NCBI GenBank assembly: GCA_036003045.1
Contig: DASYSS010000022.1
Span: 213,871-277,870, forward strand
Reading direction: 5' to 3'
Origin: Gemmatimonadaceae bacterium
Lineage (GTDB): Bacteria > Gemmatimonadota > Gemmatimonadetes > Gemmatimonadales > Gemmatimonadaceae
DNA length: 64,000 nt
How positions within the stretch are numbered: position 1 is the first letter of the stretch; each line of letters starts with the position of its first letter. Below are positions 1 to 8,424 of this stretch, one piece after another. The notes below the pieces were generated by a model. That model was not told where the DNA came from, searched no databases, and saw only the letters and a program-made list of their open reading frames with translations. The translations under genes and the position numbers were made by a program.

Positions 1-2
1 TC

Positions 3-854
3 GCCTGCGACGCCGTCGTGATCTCCGACTCGGCGATGTTCGCGCCCGGATTACCGTCGATTCTGTCGTCGCTGCGCGGACTCGCGTACTTCCAGATCGA
101 CGTGCGCGGCCCGGCGACCGATTTGCACTCCGGCAGCTACGGTGGCGGCGTGATGAATCCGGCGATGGCGCTCGCCCGCATCCTCGCCACGATGCACGAC
201 GCCGACGGTCACATCGGCATCGAGGGCTTCTACGACGACGTGCGCGACTGGGGTGATGTCGCGCGCCGCCAAATGAAGCAACTCCCGTTCGACGAGAAGG
301 CTTTCCGCGAGGAGACGGGGTCGCCCGCGCTGTTCGGCGAGAAGGGATACACGACGCTCGAGCGACTGTGGATGCGGCCGACCTGCGAGGTGAACGGACT
401 GCTCAGCGGGTACACGGGCGAAGGCGCGAAGACCGTGCTGCCCGCGGTGGCGATGGCGAAGGTCAGCTGCCGTCTCGTGCCCGACCAGCGGCCCGAGAAG
501 ATCGAACAACTCATGCGCGCGCACGTCCAGCGCGTCTGCCCTCCCGGCATCGAAGCGACCGTCCGCCCATTGCACGGCGGCAACCCATGGCGGGCCGACC
601 TCGGCGGTCCCCTCTTCGACGCCGCCCGCCGCGCCCTCGCGACCGCGTTCGACCGCGAGCCCGTGATCACCGGGGAAGGCGGTTCAATTCCCGTCGTCGG
701 CGATTTTCAGCGAATCCTGAATGCCCCCGTGCTGCTCGTCGGATTCGGTTTGCCAGGAGAGAACGCTCACGCGCCGAACGAGTGGCTCAGCGAAGACAAT
801 TTCTATCGCGGCATGCGGGCGATGGCGGCCCTCTGGGAGGAGCTCGGCCGGTAG
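3..854 (+). CDS. M20-family metallopeptidase (dipeptidase), C-terminal part
   Basis: The gene enters from the left edge, so the N-terminus with the first zinc ligands is missing; 283 residues are visible. The first visible residues read ACDAVVISDSAMF, the usual M20 segment with a metal-binding Asp, followed by the lid/dimerisation domain and the returning catalytic domain with EGGSIP and a C-terminal NAHAPNEWL, whose His is the last zinc ligand of the family. M20 peptidases hydrolyse dipeptides or deacylate amino acids in the cytoplasm using two metals. The substrate cannot be told from this fragment. The stop codon TAG lies inside a GGCCGGTAGGCGG stretch like the repeats found at other gene ends here. 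Confidence 0.9.
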   Translation, partial: ACDAVVISDSAMFAPGLPSILSSLRGLAYFQIDVRGPATDLHSGSYGGGVMNPAMALARILATMHDADGHIGIEGFYDDVRDWGDVARRQMKQLPFDEKAFREETGSPALFGEKGYTTLERLWMRPTCEVNGLLSGYTGEGAKTVLPAVAMAKVSCRLVPDQRPEKIEQLMRAHVQRVCPPGIEATVRPLHGGNPWRADLGGPLFDAARRALATAFDREPVITGEGGSIPVVGDFQRILNAPVLLVGFGLPGENAHAPNEWLSEDNFYRGMRAMAALWEELGR

Positions 855-880
855 GCGGAGCGAGCGGCGGCAACGCAGCG

Positions 881-1080
881 CAACGGCAACGGCAACAGCC
901 AACTGCAACGGCAACAGCCAACTGCAACGGCAACAGCCAACTGCAACGGCAACGGCAACAGCCAACTGCAACGGCAACAGCCAACTGCAACGGCAACAGC
1001 CAACTGCAACGGCAACGGCAACAGCAACGGCAACAGCCAACTGCAACGGCAACTGCAACGGCAACTGCAACAGCAACTGC
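881..1080. repeat. Hexamer-derived tandem array CAACGG/CAACAG/CCAACTG
   Basis: About 200 bp immediately after the M20 gene are built from the near-hexamers CAACGG, CAACAG and CCAACTG. The commonest higher-order unit is the 19-mer CAACGGCAACAGCCAACTG, and CCAACTG occurs seven times. Several frames stay open through it, but the predicted peptides are pure low complexity and have no ribosome binding site, so I treat it as non-coding. It runs without a gap into the fold-back element that starts at 1075. Confidence 0.9.
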
Positions 1081-1346
1081 TCACCGCAGAGACGCAGCGG
1101 ACGCAGAGGGACGCAGAGGAGGCCCGAGAACGGCTCAGTCCCTCGCACAACGAGCCGATTTTTTTGTGAAAGCCGCTGGATCTGCTGCGAGTGCCGACGT
1201 TGAGATACCTGCGATAGGTGGCTCCCGAGCGTTAGTCCCAAAACAAATCAGCTCGTTGCGGTAGGGGCGCGCGGCCGGTTGTCCTCTGCGTCCTCTGCGT
1301 CCCTCTGCGTCCCTCTGCGTCCTCTGCGTCTCTGCGGTGAGCAGTT
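1075..1346. repeat. Fold-back (MITE-like) element with CTCTGCGT repeats at both ends
   Basis: The ends form a perfect 23-bp inverted repeat: 1075-1097 (AACTGCTCACCGCAGAGACG and three more bases) matches the reverse complement of 1324-1346. Inward from both ends the sequence continues as degenerate repeats of GGACGCAGAG on the left and CTCTGCGTCC on the right. A second pair, ACGAGCCGATTT at 1150-1161 and AAATCAGCTCGT at 1245-1256, is also inverted with one mismatch, so the whole 272 bp can fold back on itself. No gene lies inside. It sits between the convergent M20 and tamB genes. It could be a non-autonomous mobile repeat or a large bidirectional terminator. Confidence 0.75.
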
Positions 1347-1395
1347 CAGCAAAACGGCTTACAGAGGCGCCGGCCAGCCACCGAATGAGGGCCGC

Positions 1396-4300
1396 CTAGA
1401 ACCGCCAATCTCGAATCACGAAGATTCCCGCCGACGTGAGCGTCCGCCTCGGCTGAGAATTCAGTTGCGGCTCGAGTAGTACGACTTGGGGCTCGACCGT
1501 CACGGTGATCCGCCAGCCGTCCTGGGTGCGTCGTTCGACCGCGGCGCCGAGGTTGCGGGCTTGGGTTTGAAGGCTGACGAAAGTCTGGGGGGTGATGTAT
1601 TTGCCCGCCTCGAACTTCGTTTGCGTTATGAAACCGGGAATTCCACCCGTCCCGGCCTCGAGCGGCGCGTCGGCGGGGGTGATCGTGAATACGTCGGCCC
1701 TGAGCGCCCGTCCCGCTTGGATCTGGGCCTGCTCGGTCATCACGCCGACGGCGACCGTCGCCAGACGGCGGGCGACGAATTGCGCACCGGCGCCGACGAC
1801 GTCGGTCGTCGTGCCGGCGGACGCGACGCTCGAGGAGTTCGACGCGATCAGCGACGACGTCGACTGGCCGAATGCGATCAGCGTCAGCAATTCCGACTGC
1901 GATCTGGGCGGCTGCGCGTCGCTCTCGAGTGAGAGGTTCGGCTGGTCGAGCGTGCCGCCGATGAGCACACGGATGTTCACCGCGCCGCGCGTCGCCTGGT
2001 TCACCTGGTACTCGCCGGTGACTTGAAGCGAGGGATTCAACCCCGGTGCGCCCACGAACGTCGCGGTGCCCCGCCGGATCTGGAACCGCTTGGTGAGGAG
2101 CGTGTAATCGCCGCGCTCGGTCGTGATCACCCCGCGAATGGTCAACGCCTGGCTCGAGTCGGTGATGATGAGCGGATCCGACGTGTAAATCTCGATGTTC
2201 GCTTCGCGATTGCGGACCCAGGTGTTCTGGTTGATTCGCACCGCCACGTTGAACGAGAGGTTTGCCAGGAGCGGCGACTGCGCCGGGAAGAGCCGGTGCG
2301 CCAGCTCGCTCGTCGTGTCGACGACGTTGAACAGACCCGGATCGCCCGGGCCGACGAGCGAGCGCTGGCTCGACTCGGGGATGTAGATGATGCCGCGGGT
2401 GACCGTGACGTCGCCGCCGACGGTCGCCTTCTTGAACGGACCCTTGAGCGTCAGGTGCGTGTCGACGTTGAGGTCCGCGTAATCGTTGTTGATGAGCCGC
2501 GCGCCCTCGGAGACCAGCGCGAGGTTGAATGACGGCTCGCGCCAATTGGTGAAGCTCAGCGCCCCGCTGAGCCGCACCGCGCCGCCGGCGTCGCCGGAGA
2601 ACTGGTCGAGATAAATACTGTCGCCTGCCATGCGGATCGTGCCGCCGATGTTCCCGATCGTCGAGCCCGCGGAGGCGATCGTCGTCGTGCCATGCTGCAC
2701 GAGGACCAGTCCCGACAGCTCCGGATTCTTGAACGTCCCGCGCACGGCGAAATGCCCGGCGGCTCGGCCGTGCACGTCGGTGACCAAGTCAGTGAGATCC
2801 GGGATGAGATCCACCGGTAGGCTGTCGCCGGTTACGTCGATCGAGAGTGGTCCGGGCAGGATGCGACTGCCCTTCACGTCGGTGAACGCGAGGTTCAGCG
2901 GCAGGCGCGCGTCGACGGTCATCAGCGGCGCGAAGCCGAGATGATTCACGTCGATGTGCGTGACGAACCGCTCGTCGGCGTACGAAACGCGTCCCACGAG
3001 ATCGGGGAACGGAGCGGCGTTGTACTCGGCGTTGCTGAGATAGAAGCGCCCGCCAAACGTCGGAGCGCTCGACGTTCCTTGCACGTTGCCGTGGAGCGCG
3101 AAGAAGCCGGTCGCCGTCACGTCGGACTGGAGCAAATCGACCACGTTGCCGACGGGGAAGCTGTCCACGTCGACCGAGAGATTGGCGACACCTGTCGTCG
3201 GCACGAGTCCGTTCACGCGGACGCGTCCGCCCACGCCGTTGGTGAGCTGGAAATTGCCGACCCGAATGCCCGCCTTGCCCCACTGCACGGTATCGGGATG
3301 CGGTGACGCCCACGTTGTCGAGTCGAGCTGCAGCGACAATTGGGCGACCCGCAGCTCGCGCCGGTCGGGGAAGAGGGCGTAGTCGCCCTTCGCCGTGTAG
3401 TGCCGGTTGCCGGCGGTGTCGCGCTGCACCAAGGCCACCTCGACGTGGCCGCGTCCTCCGACGGCGGGATCTTCCGGCGCACCCGACGCGTACGTGAAGC
3501 GCGCGGTTGCCGTATCGAACCCGAACCCCATCGCGCTCAACTGCACGGCGTCGGCGGATATCGAAAGCGTGGAAGGGACTTTTCGTCCGCCCTTCCACGC
3601 ATATGTGCTCGTCACGTGATGCACGGTGTTTCCGCGAGCGATGATCGTGTCGCCTTCCGCTCGCCCGCGCAGCTCGAAGTTGTCGAGATTCCCGCGGAGC
3701 GTCCCCGCGAGGTAGAGTCGTCCGACCATCGTGTCGCGCGGTATGGGCCGCGGCTTGTTCACGACGAGACGCGGCGGCGGCCGCCCGTGAACCATGCGCT
3801 CCATCTCGGTCCGTTTCGCGATCCGCGCCGAGTCCGCGCGCGCCTCGGCCATGATCCGTGCGACGACCGCCGGGCGCGGCGTCACCGGCGTCGAATCATT
3901 CGATTTCGGAAACCAGCGGTTCAACGCGCCGAGCGAGTCGACGATGACGGTGTAGCGGAGCGAGTCGATCTTGTTCGAGACGAGACCGATGCCGCCGGAC
4001 GCGGTCGCCCGTGTTTGCTCGGCGGTCGCAACGAGGCGCTGGATCTTCGCATCGCCGTTGGCCGCCGTCGCTCGCAGCGACAGCGAATCGATGCCGATCG
4101 AATCCGCGCCTTGGATCACGTGCGAACCCGAGAGGTCGGCGGCGACTTTCGACGTCAGCGTCGGGAGATCGGTCCCGCGTCCCACGGCGGTCACCGTGCC
4201 GGTGAGCGACGTGACCGGCGCCTTGCTCTGAACCGCGCTCAGATTGAACGCGGTGAGCGTCGAGGCGAGGTCGTATCCGATCGCTTGCGACTGCATGTCG

Positions 4301-6027
4301 ACCGTGCCCTTCGTCGCCACGCGGCCGCCGTCCGGCGTGCGCAGGTCGGTGTCGATGCGCAGGGCGGACAACGGGCCATGCAGATGGATGGGTCCTGTCG
4401 CCTTGCCGCGAAGCCCGACCGCCGGAGCGAAGCGCCCGACTTCGGCCAGCGAAATCGGATATGCGACGATGTCCACGTCGACGTGCGTCGGACCGCGAGT
4501 GTGCAACACGGCGGAGCCCGAAAACGCCGACGTATTGCCGCGATCGTCGTGCGTGACCTCGAAGTTCATCGCGATCTGCGTCGCCGTCGTGCCGTTCAGG
4601 GTCGTCGTTCCGTTGATCACGCCGTCGATCGGCAGACCCGGACGCCACGTGCGAAGCATCGCCACTTGCAGCGGGAACATCTGCACCCGTAGATCGCGCA
4701 GTCGGATGCCGTTCCCGTTGAGCACACCGATCTGCCCTTCGACGAGGAAGCGGTTTCTGCCGGCGCTGCGGTCGTCGAAGGTGAGGTTCCCTTTCACGAT
4801 CATCACACGGCGGCCGCCGCGCACCGTCGCGCGTCCGGCGAACACGCCGGTGCGCGGAATGGTGACTCCCGGGATGAGATCCGAGAGCACCTTCGTGTCG
4901 ATCCCCGAGAAGCGCAGGTCGGTGTCGTGAATCGTGACGGAGTCGTCGAGCGTGATGCCGAAGTTGCCCGTCGCGCGCGCCTGGCGGAGCGTGACGTCGG
5001 CACTGGACACGACGTAATCCTGCGTCAGCCCGCGCCACTTGAGCGCGAAGTTCATCTTGCCTCGCGCTTCTGGCGGGAGCGGCAAATACGCCCAGCGCAC
5101 GTCGTCGAAGACGAGGTTGTCGCTCCGCAGCGTCAGCGTCATGTCGCCCGACCCGAACACGAAGCTGCCGCTGCCGGCCGCTTTCGAGCCCCTGGGGAAG
5201 GTCGTGGACGCGCTCGCCCACCAGATCGAGTCGGTGTTGAACGCGAACGTGCCCGTCAGGTTGCGGAATCTCCCGCCCGGCGGACGCACGAAGTACGCGT
5301 TCATCGCGAGGTTCCCGACCTCGGCCACGCTCGACGGCTGGCCCGGCTGCGAGATGCGAACCAGCGGAAGGCGTCCGTTGATCGAGTCGATCTCGATGCG
5401 GCGTCGCAGGCCGGTGGCGGTTCGCTCGACGTACGCGCGTGAACGTCCGCTCACCGCGTCGCGGACGGCGCTATCGGCGGCGGCACGACTCAGGTTTTTC
5501 GCCGGCGCCCACGGCGAGACGATCAGCAGCCGGCCGTCCACGATCCGTACGTCGGCCGCGCGGATCCAGTCGCCCCAGCCCGCGGGCTGCGGCGGCAAGT
5601 TGGGCGGCTTCTTCGTCGTGTCGATCAGGCCGGGAAGAATGCGCGCGTAGTTCCATTCCCCGTTGGCGTTCTTGTCGAGGACGACGTTCGGACGCACGAA
5701 CACCGAGTGGTCGAGCAGGATGCGTTTGCGAAACAGGTCGCCGATCGAATAGTCCGTCGTGATCGAATCGACCGAGATGAACGGCGCGCCGCTGCTGTCG
5801 GTGATCACGACGTGTTCGAGCGTGATGTTGCTCAGCAATCCGCCGGACACGCGCCGGATCGACGTCTTGCCGTGCACGACCTTTTCCATTCCGCCGAGCG
5901 CGATGTTCTTGACTCGAGTGCGCCCCCAGTCGGTGTGCGTCAGAATCCAGAGCGCCGCCGCGTTCAACACGATCACCGCGATGACGAGGGCGACGAGGAT
6001 GCCGAGCCACTTCGCGAGGCGTCCCAC
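1396..6027 (-). CDS. tamB: Translocation and assembly module inner-membrane protein TamB
   Basis: This 1543-residue AsmA/TamB-type protein partners TamA in delivering proteins or lipids to the outer membrane. One membrane anchor lies at about residues 5-27 (WLGILVALVIAVIVLNAA). The rest is a long periplasmic beta-rich groove with many repeats of the form LxGxxxxxxx, ending in the conserved DUF490/TamB domain and a terminal aromatic (IRDWRF). The frame is open further upstream, but the GTG at 6027 is the best start because its G is the last base of the tamA stop TAG, giving translational coupling, and the anchor begins directly after it. The length is somewhat above the E. coli protein. Assignment by domain layout and adjacency to tamA is firm; the cargo is unknown. 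Confidence 0.9.
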   Translation of the reverse strand: MGRLAKWLGILVALVIAVIVLNAAALWILTHTDWGRTRVKNIALGGMEKVVHGKTSIRRVSGGLLSNITLEHVVITDSSGAPFISVDSITTDYSIGDLFRKRILLDHSVFVRPNVVLDKNANGEWNYARILPGLIDTTKKPPNLPPQPAGWGDWIRAADVRIVDGRLLIVSPWAPAKNLSRAAADSAVRDAVSGRSRAYVERTATGLRRRIEIDSINGRLPLVRISQPGQPSSVAEVGNLAMNAYFVRPPGGRFRNLTGTFAFNTDSIWWASASTTFPRGSKAAGSGSFVFGSGDMTLTLRSDNLVFDDVRWAYLPLPPEARGKMNFALKWRGLTQDYVVSSADVTLRQARATGNFGITLDDSVTIHDTDLRFSGIDTKVLSDLIPGVTIPRTGVFAGRATVRGGRRVMIVKGNLTFDDRSAGRNRFLVEGQIGVLNGNGIRLRDLRVQMFPLQVAMLRTWRPGLPIDGVINGTTTLNGTTATQIAMNFEVTHDDRGNTSAFSGSAVLHTRGPTHVDVDIVAYPISLAEVGRFAPAVGLRGKATGPIHLHGPLSALRIDTDLRTPDGGRVATKGTVDMQSQAIGYDLASTLTAFNLSAVQSKAPVTSLTGTVTAVGRGTDLPTLTSKVAADLSGSHVIQGADSIGIDSLSLRATAANGDAKIQRLVATAEQTRATASGGIGLVSNKIDSLRYTVIVDSLGALNRWFPKSNDSTPVTPRPAVVARIMAEARADSARIAKRTEMERMVHGRPPPRLVVNKPRPIPRDTMVGRLYLAGTLRGNLDNFELRGRAEGDTIIARGNTVHHVTSTYAWKGGRKVPSTLSISADAVQLSAMGFGFDTATARFTYASGAPEDPAVGGRGHVEVALVQRDTAGNRHYTAKGDYALFPDRRELRVAQLSLQLDSTTWASPHPDTVQWGKAGIRVGNFQLTNGVGGRVRVNGLVPTTGVANLSVDVDSFPVGNVVDLLQSDVTATGFFALHGNVQGTSSAPTFGGRFYLSNAEYNAAPFPDLVGRVSYADERFVTHIDVNHLGFAPLMTVDARLPLNLAFTDVKGSRILPGPLSIDVTGDSLPVDLIPDLTDLVTDVHGRAAGHFAVRGTFKNPELSGLVLVQHGTTTIASAGSTIGNIGGTIRMAGDSIYLDQFSGDAGGAVRLSGALSFTNWREPSFNLALVSEGARLINNDYADLNVDTHLTLKGPFKKATVGGDVTVTRGIIYIPESSQRSLVGPGDPGLFNVVDTTSELAHRLFPAQSPLLANLSFNVAVRINQNTWVRNREANIEIYTSDPLIITDSSQALTIRGVITTERGDYTLLTKRFQIRRGTATFVGAPGLNPSLQVTGEYQVNQATRGAVNIRVLIGGTLDQPNLSLESDAQPPRSQSELLTLIAFGQSTSSLIASNSSSVASAGTTTDVVGAGAQFVARRLATVAVGVMTEQAQIQAGRALRADVFTITPADAPLEAGTGGIPGFITQTKFEAGKYITPQTFVSLQTQARNLGAAVERRTQDGWRITVTVEPQVVLLEPQLNSQPRRTLTSAGIFVIRDWRF

Positions 6028-8312
6028 TAGTAGGCCTCGCCGATCGACAGGTGGAAGACCCAACGCCCCCAAAAATTCGACGCCTGGCTGAAGTTGCGCG
6101 TCCTCGGCAGCGGCACGATGCGCTGCTGTCCGGCGCCGTCGGGCACCGCCGTCATCACGACCAGATCTTCCGCGCGGTTCGGATTGAGTCCGAGATCCAC
6201 CCGCACGGGTCCGATCGGCGAGATGTAGCGAATGCCGAAGCCGGGCGTCACGGCGCCGGTGCCGTTCACTCGATCCCCGAGCGGCGGAGGATTGGGGCCC
6301 AGGTCCGCGTGGCCGACGACGGCTCCGTCGAGAAATACGGCGCCGATGAACTGTTGCGCCCAATTGCCGCCCGGAAACGGAAAACGGTACTCGACGCTTC
6401 CCTCGAACAGCGTCGTGCCGCCGAGCGGTTGGGGAATGAAGTCCGCGCGCGACAGGCCCGCGGAGTTCGGATCGCAGAACAGGATCGTCTCGAGCGTCCG
6501 CCCGCAGGTGCCCCCGGCGATGCTCTTCGCGTGGTCGACGAGCGTCGACGCGTCGATCGTGAGGATGCGCGGTCCGAGCTCGTTTTCGCCGTAGCCGCGC
6601 ACCGAGTTCGCGCCGCCGGCGTACATGCGCTTGCGCGGATGAATCACGCCCGTGACGTCGCCGCCTTGGATCGGTTGCACCCAACCCGCCCGCAAATGGG
6701 CCGACAGCACGTGCCGCGTTCGGCGGCGGCCCGAGTACGCCGCGATGTCGAGGTAGGCGCGGTTGTACCGATAGTCGGAACCGGTGAACTGCGACGCGCT
6801 CTCGAAGTCGACGCGCGCCGTATAGCCGCGCGTCGGCGCGAGCGGCACGTTCGAGCGGTCGACGTATCCGGTGAGCACGAGCGGCGACAGCGACTGGTGC
6901 GTGCGCAGCGTGTTGATCGTGTTGGGGTCGCACACGCCGAAGTTCACGCAAAAGTACACGTCGCTCGCTTCGACGCGGTTGATCTCGTAGCGATAGTTGA
7001 GGCTCACGGGCGCGCGGATGGCGACTTCGTTGGTGAACGTCACCTGTCCGCCGTATCCCTTGTCGATGAACACGCCCGGGTTGATCGTGCGGTGCGTGAA
7101 CACGCCGATCGACGCCGTGTTGCTCGCCCGGCGAAGGAAGGACGGCTGCTTGAGATCGATGCTCGCGTTGAACGTCGGCTGGAGAAAGGGCGAGATGCTC
7201 TGGCTATCGGGCACGTAAGCGGCGACGTCGCGGAAGATCCCGTGTCCCGACAGCGACGGAGCCAGGAGGTTGCCCGCGGTGCCGCTGATGTCCAGCCGCC
7301 GCGCCCCGCCGAAGAGGTTGTAGCTGGTGTACTGCGCCGTGAACTGCGCGAAGTCGACATTGTCGATGCCCGGTCCGGCGCGCACCTCGTGGAGCGGCGC
7401 CTCGCTGACGTCCACGTTCACGCTCTTGGCGCTGTCGAGCTGGGGCGGCACCTGGATCTGCGCCAGCTTGAACAGGCCCGACTCGTAGAGATTCCGCTGG
7501 CTCTCGAGGAGCGTCGTCTGGCGGTACAGGTCTCCGGGCCTGAACGCCAGCGCATTCAGCACCACGGTCTCGCGCACGAGGTGCGTGCCCGTGACGCTGA
7601 TCCTGCCGATCGTGGTCACGTGATTCGGCACGAGCGTGACCGCGACGTCGGCGATGCGCGCCGAATCGTCGACGACGACGCTGGTATCGACGACCGCGTC
7701 GCCGTGTCCCTGGTTCCACGCCATGCGTTGCAGCGCGGCCCGTAACGAGTCGAGCTCCACGAGGTCGAGCGGGTCGTGCTCGCGCAGCATGCCGAACACG
7801 CGGCGCCGCGCCCGGCCCCCGACGATGCTCGAGTCGGCCGTGATCGAGAGCGACCGGATGAGCGTCGGCGCGTTCTCGTGGACCGCGAACGTCACGTGCA
7901 CCTGCCGAGGTCCGATTTTTACCACGCTCGTGTCCACCATGGCGTCGCGGTAGCCGCGCAGCCAGTAGTACAGCCGGATGCGCAACACGTCGCGCTGAAA
8001 TTCGGTCTCGTCGAGGTAGAATCGGTTCTGGATCGTCGGCGAGTGGCTGATCAGGCAGAAGGGGGCGAGCAGCACGCTCGCGCAGCTCGTGGCCTGTGTC
8101 GCGATGCTCAGTTGGAGGTCGGCCAGGTCGACGTGTTCCACACCGGTGAACGTCAGCCGCCTGACTTCCGGCGGCGGCTCGCGCGGCGCGGTGCGCTTTG
8201 CGGGAGGGGGGACTGTGGGTGCGGCCTGCGCGCGGACGGTGTGTGGTGAAAGCGCGAGCGCCGTTGCCACCGCCGTACACGCCAGCCCGTATGGGAGCGA
8301 AGGGCGGCGCAT
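6027..8312 (-). CDS. tamA: TamA/BamA-type outer-membrane assembly protein (POTRA plus Omp85 barrel)
   Basis: The 761-residue protein has a signal peptide ending near residue 30 (TVRAQA), a Pro-rich linker, then POTRA domains from about 50 to 340 and a C-terminal Omp85 16-stranded barrel. The POTRA part contains the typical pattern of a short beta strand (VRRLTFTG), two helices and the segment RLYYWLRGYRDAMVDT. The barrel holds the conserved VRGYGENELGPR loop motif and a C-terminal strand ending in an aromatic and Tyr. Overlap with tamB by one base argues for TamA rather than the essential BamA. Two cysteine pairs, CASVLLAPFC in the POTRA region and CVNFGVC in the barrel, may form disulfides. 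Confidence 0.88.
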   Translation of the reverse strand: MRRPSLPYGLACTAVATALALSPHTVRAQAAPTVPPPAKRTAPREPPPEVRRLTFTGVEHVDLADLQLSIATQATSCASVLLAPFCLISHSPTIQNRFYLDETEFQRDVLRIRLYYWLRGYRDAMVDTSVVKIGPRQVHVTFAVHENAPTLIRSLSITADSSIVGGRARRRVFGMLREHDPLDLVELDSLRAALQRMAWNQGHGDAVVDTSVVVDDSARIADVAVTLVPNHVTTIGRISVTGTHLVRETVVLNALAFRPGDLYRQTTLLESQRNLYESGLFKLAQIQVPPQLDSAKSVNVDVSEAPLHEVRAGPGIDNVDFAQFTAQYTSYNLFGGARRLDISGTAGNLLAPSLSGHGIFRDVAAYVPDSQSISPFLQPTFNASIDLKQPSFLRRASNTASIGVFTHRTINPGVFIDKGYGGQVTFTNEVAIRAPVSLNYRYEINRVEASDVYFCVNFGVCDPNTINTLRTHQSLSPLVLTGYVDRSNVPLAPTRGYTARVDFESASQFTGSDYRYNRAYLDIAAYSGRRRTRHVLSAHLRAGWVQPIQGGDVTGVIHPRKRMYAGGANSVRGYGENELGPRILTIDASTLVDHAKSIAGGTCGRTLETILFCDPNSAGLSRADFIPQPLGGTTLFEGSVEYRFPFPGGNWAQQFIGAVFLDGAVVGHADLGPNPPPLGDRVNGTGAVTPGFGIRYISPIGPVRVDLGLNPNRAEDLVVMTAVPDGAGQQRIVPLPRTRNFSQASNFWGRWVFHLSIGEAY

Positions 8313-8330
8313 GACGGCGTTTTTAGAAGC

Positions 8331-8377
8331 AAAGCGTAGACCGGGCGCGGCTTACGGCCGTGTCCGGTCTGCGCTTT
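8331..8377 (-). terminator. Long hairpin between rho and tamA
   Basis: AAAGCGTAGACCGG at 8331-8344 pairs with CCGGTCTGCGCTTT at 8364-8377 with a single G-T mispair, and GCGGC/GCCGT extends the stem inside. Read on the minus strand it follows the rho stop and precedes tamA by 18 bp. The downstream tract is only moderately T-rich, so it may be a weak terminator or an mRNA-stabilising stem rather than a strong stop. Confidence 0.5.
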
Positions 8378-8387
8378 CGCGTGGGTT

Positions 8388-8420
8388 ACCGGTGCCCGGT
8401 GCCCGGTGCCCCGTCCCGGC
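8388..8420. repeat. GGTGCCC degenerate repeat after rho stop
   Basis: Directly after the rho stop codon (minus strand) there are three copies of the 7-mer CCGGTGC/GCACCGG followed by decaying GC-rich copies. It belongs to the class of low-complexity repeats at gene 3' ends described under findings. Confidence 0.7.
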
Positions 8421-8424
8421 CCCT

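Noticed and set aside
881..1264. Open frames through the tandem array giving Asn/Gly/Gln-rich peptides
   Set aside because: Low-complexity translation of a DNA repeat in several frames, with no ribosome binding site or family.
881..1346. CRISPR-like array
   Set aside because: Units are directly adjacent and degenerate, with no unique spacers and no cas genes.
6028..6951. N-terminal extension of tamB by 308 residues
   Set aside because: It overlaps tamA in another frame, is Arg/Ala-rich nonsense, and the membrane anchor begins at the GTG overlapping the tamA stop.
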